From positions 41,250 through 105,249 of the forward strand of contig CANQFT010000005.1 in the NCBI GenBank assembly GCA_947599925.1: a stretch of DNA of 64,000 nt, read 5' to 3'. The position numbers were made by a program, and so were the translations under genes. Each line of letters opens with the position of its first letter. Within the stretch, counting starts at the first letter, position 1. Of this stretch, positions 1 to 9,514 are shown piece by piece. Source of the stretch: an uncultured Oscillospiraceae bacterium. GTDB lineage: Bacteria > Bacillota > Clostridia > Oscillospirales > Oscillospiraceae. The notes under the pieces are model-generated. The model saw only the letters and a list, made by a program, of their open reading frames with translations. It was not told the DNA's origin and ran no database searches.

Positions 1-217
1 TGGCCACCGCGGGCCGGGAAAACTGGTTTTTCCGGGGCAGTACCCCCTCCACAGCGCCGGTGCCGTCGGCCAGCGTCGTCACCTCTACCCTGTCGCCCAC
101 CAGGGGCTTGATCTTCTGGTGGCGGAGTTTGCCCCGGCCCCGGCAGGTCAAGGTCCGGCCGTCCAGGTCCACATAGTAAAACCCGGACAGGGCCTTCATA
201 ATGACGCCTTGGGCCAT
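1..217 (-). CDS. rsgA: Ribosome small-subunit GTPase RsgA, N-terminal part (runs off window)
   Basis: Only the first 72 residues are inside the window; the rest lies beyond position 1. They read MAQGVIMKALSGFYYV, then a basic stretch and VGDRVEVTTL, which is the OB-fold that precedes the circularly permuted GTPase domain of RsgA/YloQ. RsgA checks 30S subunit maturation. The ATG at 217 shares one base with the TGA of the upstream prkC (TGATG junction), so the two are translationally coupled. The order prpC-prkC-rsgA is the usual Firmicute arrangement and supports the call. The GTPase motifs cannot be seen here. Confidence 0.85.
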   Translation of the reverse strand, partial: MAQGVIMKALSGFYYVDLDGRTLTCRGRGKLRHQKIKPLVGDRVEVTTLADGTGAVEGVLPRKNQFSRPAVA

Positions 218-2262
218 CAGCTGAAGGTCTCCATGGACTGGTCCACCAGTTCGCCGTCCACGTAGATGCTCACCTGCTGTGTGCCCCGTCCGGACACCAG
301 CGGGGAGATGGGGAAGAGCGCGGTCTCGGCGGTCTGGGTGTAGACCGTGTGGCCGTCCACGTCGATGCGTACCTGCACCGAGGTCTTGCTCTCGGCGGAG
401 GCGGGCAGGTGGACGAAAATGGCCTTGCTGTTCAGCGGGGCCTGGCTGGCCGGAGGCGGCGTCACAGGGGCCTCGCTGGCGGGGGCGGCGGAGGGGCTGG
501 GCTCCACGCTGGGCTCCACCACAGGCTCGGAGGCCACCCTCAGATCGACTACGGTGCCCGCGATCACGGTGGTGCCCACGGGGATGCTCTGCCAGGTCAC
601 GGTTCCCGGCTCACTGTCGGCGGTGGGGTCGTCGGTGGTGGCTCCCAGGGTCAGCTCCATCTCCGCCAGTTGGGCCTTGACCCGCTCCAGCGTCTGGCCG
701 GTAAAGTCGATCACCTTCACAGGCTTCATCTCCGGGCCGCTGGAGACGACAAGGTTCACCAGATCGCCCTTTTTCACCGGCGTGCCCTCCGGCAAGTCGG
801 TGCGGATGGCGTAGCCCGCGGTGATGTCGTCATGGGGCTCGCGCTGGATGTTGACGGTGAGGCCCATGCGGTCCCGCAGCAACTCCAACGCCATGCGGTA
901 CTCCATGTTCTCCACCGCGGGGATGGACATGGTCTGGTCGTCGCCGGAGCTGATGGAGACCACGATCCGCACCTTCTCCCCATCTTCCGGGGTCTGCACG
1001 GTGTAGGGCGCCGGGTCCTGGCTCACCACTTCTCCCACCTCGTAGAGCTCGCTGGAGACCAGCTCGCCCTCAACGATGTCGAACTTGTCCGCGTACTCCT
1101 GGTTTTCCCGGAGCTCGGACAGGGTCATGCCCTGGAGGTCGGGGACCTCCACGCGGTTTTCCCTGCCGCCGCCGCCGGAGATGCTGCCCAGGACCACCGC
1201 CACGATGATGACGATAAAGGCCAGGATAGCGCCCACCGCCAGCAGGATCGGCCAGATCGGGCCCCGCTGGTCGTCGTGATCCCGCTCCAGATCGTCCTCC
1301 TCCCTTCTCCGCCGGGACGGTTGCCGGGCTTCCCGGTCCTCCGTCTCCCGGCTCGCGCCGCCCATGGGGACGGGCCGGGTCGGCTCGTCGCAGGGCGTCA
1401 GGTCGCCGGCGTTGTAGTCAAAGTTGATGTTGGGATTCTTGCGGAACTCCTCCAGGTCGGTCAGCATGGCGTCGGCGTTGAGGTAGCGCTCGTCCGGGTC
1501 GGGGGCCATGGCCTTCATGGTGATCTCCTCCAGCGCCTCAGGGATGTCGGCGTTGAGCTCCCTGGGGCTGAGGGGGATGGAGTTGATGTGCTGAATGGCC
1601 ACGGCCACGGGGCTATCCCCCTCAAAGGGCAGACGGCCTGTGATCATCTCGTAGAGTACCACACCGGCAGAGTATATGTCGCTGCGGGCGTCAATATGGC
1701 TGCCTCTGGCCTGCTCGGGCGAAATATAGTGTACCGAGCCCAGCGCCTCCTGGGTCAGCGTAGACTGGTGGGCCGAGGTGATGCGGGCGATGCCGAAGTC
1801 GGAGACCTTCACGCTGCCGTCCCGGAGGACCATGATGTTGTGGGGCTTGATGTCCCGGTGGATGATGCCGCGGCTGTGGGCGTGGGAGAGGGCCCGGACG
1901 ATCTGGGTGATGAAGTGCAGGGCCTCACGCCAGTTCAAAGGAGTGCCCTTTTTCTGCATATACTGCTTGAGGGTGATGCCGTCGATGAGCTCCATGACGA
2001 TGTAGTCCAGGTCGTCGGAGTGGGACACGTCGTAGACGGCCACGATATTGGGGTGGGAGAGCATGGCAACGGCCTGGGACTCGTCGTGGAAGCGGCGGCG
2101 GAACTCCGCGTCCTGGGCCAAGTCGGTCCGCAGGATCTTCACCGCCACCAGCCGGTTGAGCCGGTGACAGCGGGCCTTGTAGACCACGGCCATGCCGCCG
2201 GTGCCGATGACCTCCAAAAGCTCATATCGGTTGTCCAGGAATTTACCAATGTACTTGTCCAT
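217..2262 (-). CDS. prkC: Membrane Ser/Thr protein kinase with PASTA repeats
   Basis: Sensor kinase that phosphorylates cytosolic proteins in response to cell-wall fragments. The 681 residues hold a Hanks kinase domain at about 10-270: glycine loop GTGGMAVVY at 20-28, Lys42, HRDIKPHN at 135-142 and DFG at 155-157. A basic/acidic linker and one membrane segment (about 336-359) follow. Three PASTA repeats start near 371, 445 and 515. A Pro/Ser/Ala-rich spacer then leads to a final beta-rich domain of about 70 residues, which many PrkC proteins lack. It lies 14 bp after prpC, the cognate phosphatase. Likely substrates in other Firmicutes, YvcK and IreB, are also encoded in this window. Confidence 0.95.
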   Translation of the reverse strand: MDKYIGKFLDNRYELLEVIGTGGMAVVYKARCHRLNRLVAVKILRTDLAQDAEFRRRFHDESQAVAMLSHPNIVAVYDVSHSDDLDYIVMELIDGITLKQYMQKKGTPLNWREALHFITQIVRALSHAHSRGIIHRDIKPHNIMVLRDGSVKVSDFGIARITSAHQSTLTQEALGSVHYISPEQARGSHIDARSDIYSAGVVLYEMITGRLPFEGDSPVAVAIQHINSIPLSPRELNADIPEALEEITMKAMAPDPDERYLNADAMLTDLEEFRKNPNINFDYNAGDLTPCDEPTRPVPMGGASRETEDREARQPSRRRREEDDLERDHDDQRGPIWPILLAVGAILAFIVIIVAVVLGSISGGGGRENRVEVPDLQGMTLSELRENQEYADKFDIVEGELVSSELYEVGEVVSQDPAPYTVQTPEDGEKVRIVVSISSGDDQTMSIPAVENMEYRMALELLRDRMGLTVNIQREPHDDITAGYAIRTDLPEGTPVKKGDLVNLVVSSGPEMKPVKVIDFTGQTLERVKAQLAEMELTLGATTDDPTADSEPGTVTWQSIPVGTTVIAGTVVDLRVASEPVVEPSVEPSPSAAPASEAPVTPPPASQAPLNSKAIFVHLPASAESKTSVQVRIDVDGHTVYTQTAETALFPISPLVSGRGTQQVSIYVDGELVDQSMETFS

Positions 2263-2275
2263 GGAAAATCCCTCC

Positions 2276-3001
2276 TTACAGTTGAATCAGGACCGCGGTC
2301 ACGTTGTCCGGCGCGCCCCGGCTGAGGGCCAGGTCCAAAAGCCGTTGGCAGCCCTTCTGGGCCGGGCCGCCGTGGATCAGCTCAAAGAGCATCTCCTGGT
2401 CCGTGACCACGTTGGAGAGGCCGTCGGAGCAGAGCAGGATCAGCTCGCCCTCCCGCCGCTCCAGGGTATACAGGTCCGCCTGGACATTCTCCTCCGCGCC
2501 CAGGGCCCTGGTGATCAGGTTTTTCTTGGGATGGGAACGGGCCTGCTCGTGGGTGATCTCCCCGCGCTCCACCAGGTCCTCCACCACCGAGTGGTCGCGG
2601 GTCACCTGGACGATCCCGTCCGGGCCGATGCGGTAGCCCCGGCTGTCGCCCACGTTGATCAGGCGCACCAACTCCGGCTCCACCACCGCCGCCACCAGCG
2701 TGGTGCCCATGCCCTGGCAGTCCCGGTCCACCTCCGAGCGGTAGCGCACCAGCTCGTTGGCCCGGTCCACCGCCTGGAACAAGAGATGCTCCACCGAGGC
2801 GCCGGATATGGCAAGGCCCTCGGACAAGGTGGCGGCAAAGCTCTCCACCGCCACGGTGCTGGCCACGTTTCCCGCCTTGGCGCCGCCCATGCCGTCGCAC
2901 ACCACGGCAAAGGGCACCTTGGCCTCCGGTCCTGTGAGGTAGTAGGCGTCCTGGTTTTGCGTTCGGACCGCGCCTACATCGCTGACACCCCATAGATTCA
3001 T
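2276..3001 (-). CDS. prpC: PP2C-type protein phosphatase, partner of PrkC
   Basis: Metal-dependent Ser/Thr phosphatase (PPM family) that reverses PrkC phosphorylation. The 241 residues begin MNLWGVSDVGAVRTQNQDAY. The metal-binding aspartates appear as NQD (Asp18) and VCDGMGG (Asp36), with CSDGLSNVV and APDNVTAVL near the C-terminus. The reading frame stays open upstream to 3073, but the ATG at 3001 is preceded by GGAAAGGAAGTGAG at good spacing and gives the normal family length. Only 7 bp separate it from rlmN, and prkC follows after 14 bp. Confidence 0.95.
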   Translation of the reverse strand: MNLWGVSDVGAVRTQNQDAYYLTGPEAKVPFAVVCDGMGGAKAGNVASTVAVESFAATLSEGLAISGASVEHLLFQAVDRANELVRYRSEVDRDCQGMGTTLVAAVVEPELVRLINVGDSRGYRIGPDGIVQVTRDHSVVEDLVERGEITHEQARSHPKKNLITRALGAEENVQADLYTLERREGELILLCSDGLSNVVTDQEMLFELIHGGPAQKGCQRLLDLALSRGAPDNVTAVLIQL

Positions 3002-3008
3002 TGGGCAC

Positions 3009-4046
3009 TCACTTCCTTTCCCGTGGGTCCTCCGCGGCGGCCTTGCGCCGCAGTTGGCCGCAGGACGCGTCAATGTCGCCTCCCAGCTTGCGCCGGACGG
3101 TGACGGTCAGGCCCCGCCCCTCCAGCCGCCGCTGGAACTGCCGCACCCGGCGGCTGGGCTTCAAGGGGCTTTCGGACACATGGTTGAGGGGGATGAGGTT
3201 CACATGGCTCCCCGTCCCCGCCAACAGCGCCGCCAGCCTGTCGGCCTGGGCGTCGGAGTCGTTGACCCCGTCGATCATCGCGTACTCAAAGGAGACGCGC
3301 CGGCCTGTGCGGTCAAAATAGCGCCGGCAGGCCGCCATGAGCTTGTCCACCCCCACGCTCTTGTTCACCGGCATGATGGAACTGCGGGTGGCGTCGTCCG
3401 GCGCGTGGAGCGAAACGCTTAAAGTCAATTGTAACCCATACCCGGCCAGTTTGTCAATTTTTTCGGTGAGCCCGCAGGTGGACAGGCTGATGTGGCGCAT
3501 CCCGATGTTCAGCCCTTCCGGGCAGTTCACCAGCTCCAGAAACCGCAGTACATTGTCGAAATTGTCCAGCGGCTCCCCAATGCCCATCATCACGATGTTG
3601 GACAGCTTCTCCCCGGAGTCCAGCTGGGTGAAAAGGACCTGGTCCAATATCTCCCCGGCCGTCAGGTCCCGCACCTTGCCGCCCAGGGTGGAGGCGCAGA
3701 AGGCACACCCCATGCGGCAGCCCACCTGGGAGGAGACGCAGACGGTGTTGCCGTGGTGGTAGCGCATCAGGACCGTCTCCACGCAATTGCCGTCCAGCAG
3801 ACGCCACAGGTATTTCACGGTGCCGTCCTCTCTGGAGACCTGCTTGCGCTCCACCGTGGGAAAGGAGATCACGCAGCGCTCCGCCAGCCGCGCCCGCAGG
3901 TCCTTGGGAATGTCGGACATCTCCTCAAAGCTGGTGACGCCCCGGTGGAGCCAGGAAAAGACCTGCCTGGCGCGAAAGGCGGGCTGGCCCAGGTCCTTGA
4001 GCAGTTCGCCCAGCTCCTCCAGCGTCATGGACTTTATATCCCGCAT
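3009..4046 (-). CDS. rlmN: Dual-specificity 23S rRNA/tRNA adenine-C2 methyltransferase
   Basis: Radical-SAM enzyme that makes m2A in 23S rRNA (A2503) and in some tRNAs. The 345 residues contain the radical-SAM cluster C110-RMG-C114-AF-C117, typical of RlmN, followed by the GIGEPLDNFDNV segment. A cysteine near residue 329 (DASCGQL) corresponds to the second catalytic cysteine. The adjoining rsmB, fmt and def are also translation-maturation genes. The gene starts 7 bp after rsmB ends. Confidence 0.95.
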   Translation of the reverse strand: MRDIKSMTLEELGELLKDLGQPAFRARQVFSWLHRGVTSFEEMSDIPKDLRARLAERCVISFPTVERKQVSREDGTVKYLWRLLDGNCVETVLMRYHHGNTVCVSSQVGCRMGCAFCASTLGGKVRDLTAGEILDQVLFTQLDSGEKLSNIVMMGIGEPLDNFDNVLRFLELVNCPEGLNIGMRHISLSTCGLTEKIDKLAGYGLQLTLSVSLHAPDDATRSSIMPVNKSVGVDKLMAACRRYFDRTGRRVSFEYAMIDGVNDSDAQADRLAALLAGTGSHVNLIPLNHVSESPLKPSRRVRQFQRRLEGRGLTVTVRRKLGGDIDASCGQLRRKAAAEDPRERK

Positions 4047-4053
4047 GGGGTCC

Positions 4054-5328
4054 TCACCTCCGCTCCAGCACGGCGTAGAAAAACCCGTCGGTCCCGTGGC
4101 GGTGGGGCCAGAGGGTCTCCATGGTTTTTACCGCGAAATCACCGGTCCCGGCGAGAAACCGCTCCACCTGCCCCTGGTTTTCTTTGGTTCGGAGGGTGCA
4201 GGTGGCGTACAGCAGCCGTCCGCCGGGGACCACGGCGGCGGCGGCGTTTTCCAGTATCCTGGCCTGGATGGGCAGCAGTCCGTCCAGCTCCTTCGGGTCC
4301 TTGTAGCGGATGTCCGGCTTCTTGCGGATGATGCCAAGGCCGGAACAGGGCACGTCGGCAATGACCAGGTCGTACTGCCCGGCCACGGGCTCGGTGGCGT
4401 CGGCCACAGCGGTCTGGACGCAGGAGAGGCCCAGCCGGGCCGCGGCGGTGTCAAGTTCTTTCACTTTACGGTCATAGAGGTCCCGGCTGTCGATCCGGCC
4501 CTGGTCCCCCATGGCCATCGCCGCGGCGAAGGACTTGCCGCCGGGGGCGGCGCACAGGTCCAGGACCCTCTCCCCGGCCCTGGGCTCCGCCGCCAGCACC
4601 GCCATGCGGCAGGCCGGGTCCTGGATGTAAAAAAGCCCGTCCTGAAAGGCGCGCAGTCTCTCCATGTTCCCAGTATTTTCCAGAATCAGGCAGTCCTCCA
4701 GCCCAGGATGGGCCACGGCGGACACTCCCTCAGCCTCCAACCGCGCGATCAGATCCTGGGCCGTGGTTTTCAAGGTGTTCACCTGGGCCGTCACCGGCGC
4801 AGGGGCGTTGTCCGCCGCCAAAAGCGCCTCCAATTCCTCCGGGTCAAGTGTCAAGGCAAACTCCTTTACAAGCCAGAGGGGGTGGCTGTACGCCACGCTG
4901 AGCCGCTCCATGGGGTCCGCGGGCAGCGGCGGCAGGTCGGACCGGCTGCGGTCCAGATTTCTGAGCACGGCGTTGACAAAACCGGCGGTTTTGGGGGTTT
5001 TGCAACACCCCTTGGCCAAATTCACCGACTCGTTCACCGCCGCCATGGGGGGGATCTTGTCCAGCATCAAAAGCTGGTAGGCCCCCAGGCGCAGAATGTC
5101 CCGGACCCGCGGTTCCAGGCTGTCCAGACCCCGGGGCACGAAATGGGCCAGATGGTGGTCCAAAAGGAGCCTGTTTTGCTCCACGCCATAGACCAGACGG
5201 CTGGCGAGGGCCGCGTCCCGGCTGTCCAGACCGGCCTGGGCCAGCTCCCGCTTCAGCGCCCCGTCGGCCCAGGCCCCCTCGCTGTGGCAGGCGTGGAGCA
5301 CCCGGAGGGCGCTTTCCCTGGCGCTCAT
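4054..5328 (-). CDS. rsmB: 16S rRNA m5C967 methyltransferase
   Basis: Two-domain protein of 424 residues: an N-terminal NusB-like RNA-binding half and a C-terminal SAM-dependent methyltransferase. Motifs include the SAM loop LDLCAAPGGKS, the substrate-cysteine motif ADVPCSGLG, and YATCTLRTKEN near the end. The frame is open far upstream to 6378, but the start is the ATG at 5328, which makes a 4-base ATGA overlap with the end of fmt. The fmt-rsmB-rlmN-prpC-prkC order is conserved in Firmicutes. Confidence 0.95.
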   Translation of the reverse strand: MSARESALRVLHACHSEGAWADGALKRELAQAGLDSRDAALASRLVYGVEQNRLLLDHHLAHFVPRGLDSLEPRVRDILRLGAYQLLMLDKIPPMAAVNESVNLAKGCCKTPKTAGFVNAVLRNLDRSRSDLPPLPADPMERLSVAYSHPLWLVKEFALTLDPEELEALLAADNAPAPVTAQVNTLKTTAQDLIARLEAEGVSAVAHPGLEDCLILENTGNMERLRAFQDGLFYIQDPACRMAVLAAEPRAGERVLDLCAAPGGKSFAAAMAMGDQGRIDSRDLYDRKVKELDTAAARLGLSCVQTAVADATEPVAGQYDLVIADVPCSGLGIIRKKPDIRYKDPKELDGLLPIQARILENAAAAVVPGGRLLYATCTLRTKENQGQVERFLAGTGDFAVKTMETLWPHRHGTDGFFYAVLERR

Positions 5329-6245
5329 ACCGGGATGGGATGGCCCTGCAAAAAGGCGGTGGCGGCCATGGCCTTTTTCCCGTCGGGTTGCAGGGTCTTG
5401 ATCTCCAACACCTGGCCGTCTCCGCAGACGAGCTTCAGCCCCCGCTTGTCCGCCTGGACCACCGCGCCCGCCGGACGGCGGCTGGTCTCCGAGGTCAGGG
5501 CCGTCTCCAGGACCTTGCACCGCACGCCGTCCAACTGGGTCACAGCCGCCGGCCAGGGGTAAAGGCCCCTCACTTGACAGTGCAGTTCCCAGGCGGATCT
5601 GGACCAGTCCATGGGGGACAGGTCTCTGGACAGCATGGGGGCCAGGGTCGCAAGGCTGTGGTCCTGGGGCGTCCGCGTGGCGGTCCCGTCCTCGATCTGG
5701 GCCACCGCCCGGACCAGCAGTTCTCCGCCCATGGCGGCCAGGCGCTGGTAGAGCTGGGCGGCGTTTTCCTCCGGGCCGATGGCCGTGGCCTCTTGCAAGA
5801 TGATGTCCCCGGCGTCCAGGTCGCGGGCCATGTGCATGATGGTGACGCCGGTCTCCCTGTCGCCATTCAGAATGGCCCAGTTGATGGGGGCCGCGCCCCG
5901 CAGTTTGGGCAGCAGAGAGGAGTGGACATTGACGCAGCCCATGGGCGGCAGGGCCAGGATCTCGTCGGGCAGGATCCGCCCGTAGGCCGCCACAATGATC
6001 AGCTCCGGCGCCAGGTCCCGCAACAGCGCCAGCGCCGTGCCGTCCCGCAGTTTGGCGGGCTGGAACACCGGGATATTCTTTGACAAGGCATATTCCTTTA
6101 CAGGCGTTGGCTGGAAGGCGTTTTGGTGCCGTCCCACGGGCTTGTCCGGCTGGGAAAAGACGCCGACCACCTCGTGCCCGGCCTCCACCAGCGCCCGCAG
6201 AGAGGCCACGGCAAAGGCGGGCGTGCCCATGAATCCGACGCGCAT
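5325..6245 (-). CDS. fmt: Methionyl-tRNA formyltransferase
   Basis: Formylates initiator Met-tRNA using 10-formyl-tetrahydrofolate. The 306 residues open MRVGFMGTPAFAVASL (Rossmann start) and carry the catalytic stretch NVHSSLLPKLRGAAPINWAI and the LDAGDIILQ motif; a C-terminal OB-like domain follows. The ATG at 6245 overlaps the def stop by one base (TGATG). A GTG one codon upstream at 6248 would give a 4-base overlap and cannot be excluded. It is paired with def, which later removes the formyl group. Confidence 0.95.
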   Translation of the reverse strand: MRVGFMGTPAFAVASLRALVEAGHEVVGVFSQPDKPVGRHQNAFQPTPVKEYALSKNIPVFQPAKLRDGTALALLRDLAPELIIVAAYGRILPDEILALPPMGCVNVHSSLLPKLRGAAPINWAILNGDRETGVTIMHMARDLDAGDIILQEATAIGPEENAAQLYQRLAAMGGELLVRAVAQIEDGTATRTPQDHSLATLAPMLSRDLSPMDWSRSAWELHCQVRGLYPWPAAVTQLDGVRCKVLETALTSETSRRPAGAVVQADKRGLKLVCGDGQVLEIKTLQPDGKKAMAATAFLQGHPIPV

Positions 6246-6769
6246 CACGACTTCCCCTTTCGGCCCTTGCCCTTCTTCCGCTGGCTCTCGGCCTGGGCCG
6301 CGTCCAGTTCGGCCTCGGTATAGAGCCCACCGATGACCAACTCGGTGAAGAGGTGGCCGTCCAGATGGTCGATCTCATGGCAGAAACAGCGGGCCGTCAT
6401 GCCCACGCCCTCCACCTCAAAGACCTTGCCGTCCCGGTCCTGGGCCCGGACCTTGGCCCAGCTGGGCCGCTTGACCCAGCCGTACATCCCCGGCACGGAC
6501 AGACAGCCCTCGTAACCCTCCTGCTGGCCGGAGGTCTCCAGGATCTCAGGATTCACCAGCTCGATGACCTTGCCGTCGGGCCCCATGGCCAGACACACCC
6601 GCCGCAGGATCCCGACCTGGGGCGCGGCCAGGCCGTAGCCGTTGGCCTGCTCCAAGGTCTCCCGCATATCGTCGATCAGTTCGTGGAGCCGCTGGTCGAA
6701 GCTGGTCACCGGGCGGCACACCTTGGTCAAGGATCCGTCGCCCTGCTCAATGATTTTTCTTGTAGCCAT
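6245..6769 (-). CDS. def: Peptide deformylase
   Basis: Removes the N-formyl group from nascent proteins. All three family motifs are present: GYGLAAPQVG, EGCLSVPG (metal-binding Cys) and HEIDHLDGHLF (two metal-binding His and the catalytic Glu). The ATG at 6769 is used because it follows GGAGGGAACTGAA; an in-frame TTG at 6787 lies inside the end of priA and has no ribosome-binding site. Length is 174 residues with a short basic tail (RKKGKGRKGK). Confidence 0.95.
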   Translation of the reverse strand: MATRKIIEQGDGSLTKVCRPVTSFDQRLHELIDDMRETLEQANGYGLAAPQVGILRRVCLAMGPDGKVIELVNPEILETSGQQEGYEGCLSVPGMYGWVKRPSWAKVRAQDRDGKVFEVEGVGMTARCFCHEIDHLDGHLFTELVIGGLYTEAELDAAQAESQRKKGKGRKGKS

Positions 6770-6783
6770 TTCAGTTCCCTCCG

Positions 6784-9267
6784 TCAATCCATAGGGTCGT
6801 AGTCCCCAAACAGCGACACGTCCCGATTTTCCCTGTCCCGCTGGGCACAGCGCAGGAAGTGGGCCAACAGCGTCCGCAACGGTCCGCCCTGTCCGGCGGG
6901 ACAGGACAGGGTCAGCTGACAGCGGTAGCGGTCGTTGAGCTTGTAGACCGCCGCGGGCGCGGGGCCCAAAAGCTCGGCCTGGCAGGCGTTGTAGGGCTCC
7001 TGGGCCAGCGCCGCGCCCAGACTTTCCCGCAGTCGGTGGCAGGCGCGCAGTACGGCGGTCTCGTTCCGGCTGGAGCCGGTGAGCACGAAGATCTCCCGGA
7101 AGGGCGGCGTGCCCATGGCCCGGCGGAGGGCCACCTCCTGGGCGTAAAAGCTGTCGTAATCCTGCCGGGCCGCCGCGGAGATGACGTCGTTGTCCGGGGT
7201 AAAGGTCTGGATCACAGCCCGGCCCGCTTTTTTGCCCCGGCCCGCTCTCCCCACCACCTGCGTGATCAGGGAGAAGGTCCGCTCGGCGGAGCGGAAATCG
7301 GGCACATAGAGCCCGCTGTCGGCGTTGACCACCCCCACCAGGGTCACGTTTTCAAAATCCAGCCCCTTGGCCACCATCTGGGTGCCCAGCAGGATGGCGG
7401 TCCGGCTCTTGGCGAACTTGTCCAGGATGGACTGGTGGGAGCGGCTGGGGGTCACCACGTCGGCGTCCATGCGGAAAATATCCCGGCCCGGAAACAAGGT
7501 CTGCAGTGTCTCCTGGAGCCGCTGGGTCCCAGAGCCCACAAAGGCCAGCTCGCCGCCGCAGGCGGGGCACCGCTGCGGCAGGGGTTGGGAGTGGCCGCAG
7601 TGGTGGCACATCAGGCGGTTGTTGGCCGAGTGGTAGGTCAAAAAGACCGAACAGCGGGGACACTGGGGCGCCTCCCCACAGCGCTGGCAGACCACTCTCT
7701 GCCGCGCGCCCCGGCGGTTCAAGAGCAAGATGCTCTGCTCGCCGCGCTCCAGATTTTTCAGCAGTTCTTCCCGCAGCTCCTGGCCGACGTCGGTGTCGTT
7801 TCCCATGCGGAGCTCTTTTTTCATGTCGCTGACGATGACCTGGGGCAAGGACTGCTGGTTGAAGCGGCCGGGCAGGGTCTGCAACGCGTACCGCCCCTGC
7901 TGGGCCTGGTACATACTCTCCACCGATGGCGTGGCCGAGCCCAGGACCAGCAGGGCCCCCTCTGCCGCGGCGCGGTACTGGGCCACCTCGCGGGCGTGAT
8001 AGCGGGGCACGTTTTCCGACTTGTAAGAGCTCTCCTGCTCCTCGTCCAGCACCACAAGGCCCATGTTCTCCAGCGGGGCGAACACCGCGCTGCGGGCGCC
8101 TACCACCACGCGGGCCGCGCCGGAGCGGACCCGCTTCCACTCGTCATAGCGCTGGCCCTCGGTGAGCGAGGAGTGGAGCACCGCCACCAGCTCTCCAAAG
8201 TAGCCGGTGAAAATGCGTGTCAGCTGGGGCGTCAGGGCGATCTCCGGCACCAGCACCAGGGCCGTTCTGCCCCGGTCCAGGGCCGCTTGGATCAGGCGGA
8301 TGTAGACCTTGGTCTTGCCTGAGCCGGTGACGCCGTAGAGCAGTGCCACGCCGGGCCTGCCCGTCCGGGCCTGGGCGTCCAGGGCCTCAAAGGCCCGTTG
8401 CTGGTCGCCGTTTAGTGTAAAGTCCTCTCCCTTGCCAAGCTCTGTGAACTGGGGCCGGCGGAGGACCTGGCGGCGCTCCAGGGCAACGATGCCCCGCTTG
8501 GCCAGGGCGCGGACGGTAGCCGGAGTGGCCCCGGTGAGATAGCACACATCTTTCATTCCGCCGCGGCCCACCGCGCACAAAAGCTCCACCACGTTGTACT
8601 GCAGCGGCGCGCTTTTGCGCCGCTGGGACACAGAGGCCAGGGCCTCCTCCGCGGGGATGGCCAGGGCACAGACCTGCTCGGTCTTATCCCCCACCGCTCG
8701 CCTGGCGCTGGCGACGATCTGGGCCACACCGGCCTGGACCAAGGTCTTGATCGCGCCGGCGGGGTCGGTGGCGCCAAAGGCCAGGCGCAGTTCCCGCAGT
8801 TCCATGCCCGCTGGGTGGGCCAGCAGCAGTTCCGCCAGGCGCTGGGCGTTTTTTGACCGGCCCGCGGCGGCATAGGCCCTCTCCCGGTCCACCCCATCCG
8901 CCAGGCGGCACACATCCTGGATCGAGAACCAGAGGCCCGTGGGCAGCATGGCCTTGGCGCACTGGTAGACGGTGCAGAAATACCGCCGGGACATCCACAG
9001 GCAGAGCTTCAGTTCCCTCTGGGTGAGCACCGGCTGGTCGTCCAGCACTGTCAAGACCGATTTCAGCCGCTTGGCGGGGTCCGAGGCCGGGCCAAGGGCG
9101 AGGACAAATCCCTCCACGGCCTTGTTGCCCCGGCCAAAGGGCGCCATCACCCGCATACCGGGGGCGACGCGCCCTTCCAACTCCTGGGGGAGCAAGTAGT
9201 CAAAGGGTCTGTCAATGGCGAAGGTGGCCGAGGACAGGGCCAGCTTCGCCGTCAGCGGCTGGGCCAT
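6784..9267 (-). CDS. priA: Primosomal replication-restart helicase PriA
   Basis: 3'-to-5' DNA helicase that reloads the replisome at stalled forks. The 827-residue protein has an N-terminal DNA-binding domain, Walker A GVTGSGKT, DEEQ in place of the usual DEEH box, GSATPSVES and late helicase motifs. A zinc-binding block of paired cysteines runs from CQRCGEAPQCPRC to MCHHCGHSQ and RCPACGG. The start MAQPLTAKLAL lies 12 bp after rpoZ. The DEEQ variant is visible; its effect is unknown. Confidence 0.95.
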   Translation of the reverse strand: MAQPLTAKLALSSATFAIDRPFDYLLPQELEGRVAPGMRVMAPFGRGNKAVEGFVLALGPASDPAKRLKSVLTVLDDQPVLTQRELKLCLWMSRRYFCTVYQCAKAMLPTGLWFSIQDVCRLADGVDRERAYAAAGRSKNAQRLAELLLAHPAGMELRELRLAFGATDPAGAIKTLVQAGVAQIVASARRAVGDKTEQVCALAIPAEEALASVSQRRKSAPLQYNVVELLCAVGRGGMKDVCYLTGATPATVRALAKRGIVALERRQVLRRPQFTELGKGEDFTLNGDQQRAFEALDAQARTGRPGVALLYGVTGSGKTKVYIRLIQAALDRGRTALVLVPEIALTPQLTRIFTGYFGELVAVLHSSLTEGQRYDEWKRVRSGAARVVVGARSAVFAPLENMGLVVLDEEQESSYKSENVPRYHAREVAQYRAAAEGALLVLGSATPSVESMYQAQQGRYALQTLPGRFNQQSLPQVIVSDMKKELRMGNDTDVGQELREELLKNLERGEQSILLLNRRGARQRVVCQRCGEAPQCPRCSVFLTYHSANNRLMCHHCGHSQPLPQRCPACGGELAFVGSGTQRLQETLQTLFPGRDIFRMDADVVTPSRSHQSILDKFAKSRTAILLGTQMVAKGLDFENVTLVGVVNADSGLYVPDFRSAERTFSLITQVVGRAGRGKKAGRAVIQTFTPDNDVISAAARQDYDSFYAQEVALRRAMGTPPFREIFVLTGSSRNETAVLRACHRLRESLGAALAQEPYNACQAELLGPAPAAVYKLNDRYRCQLTLSCPAGQGGPLRTLLAHFLRCAQRDRENRDVSLFGDYDPMD

Positions 9268-9279
9268 GGGCGGGACGGT

Positions 9280-9471
9280 TTACTCGGACAGAATGACCTG
9301 GCCCTCAGCCACCTGGCGGATGGCCATGGTCACGGGCTTATCGTCCAGGGGATAGCCCTCGTCCTCGGCGGCCTGGGCGATCTTCCGGGCCTGCTGGGCC
9401 ACCACGTTCACCAGCATATAGCGGCTGGGCACCTGGCGCAGAAGGTCGGACATGGCGGGATAGAGCATCAT
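9280..9471 (-). CDS. rpoZ: RNA polymerase omega subunit
   Basis: Small 63-residue protein MMLYPAMSDLLRQVPSRYML with the conserved ARKIAQ and KPVTMAIRQVAEGQV segments of omega, which helps assemble RNA polymerase through the beta-prime subunit. AAGGAGTGACC lies upstream of two adjacent ATG codons (9471 and 9468); either could be used. The gmk-rpoZ-priA order is standard in Firmicutes. Confidence 0.9.
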   Translation of the reverse strand: MMLYPAMSDLLRQVPSRYMLVNVVAQQARKIAQAAEDEGYPLDDKPVTMAIRQVAEGQVILSE

Positions 9472-9514
9472 AATGGGGTCACTCCTTGAAAAATATTTTC
9501 GCTCTCGCGGCGGT

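Noticed and set aside
349..2325. 658-residue plus-strand open frame opposite prkC
   Set aside because: Shadow of a G/C-rich gene: low-complexity His/Gly/Val/Arg composition, no domain, no ribosome-binding site, while the minus strand gives a full kinase.
5329..6378. Upstream extension of rsmB by 350 residues
   Set aside because: Reads through fmt in the wrong frame; the ATG at 5328 with its ATGA overlap gives the normal protein.
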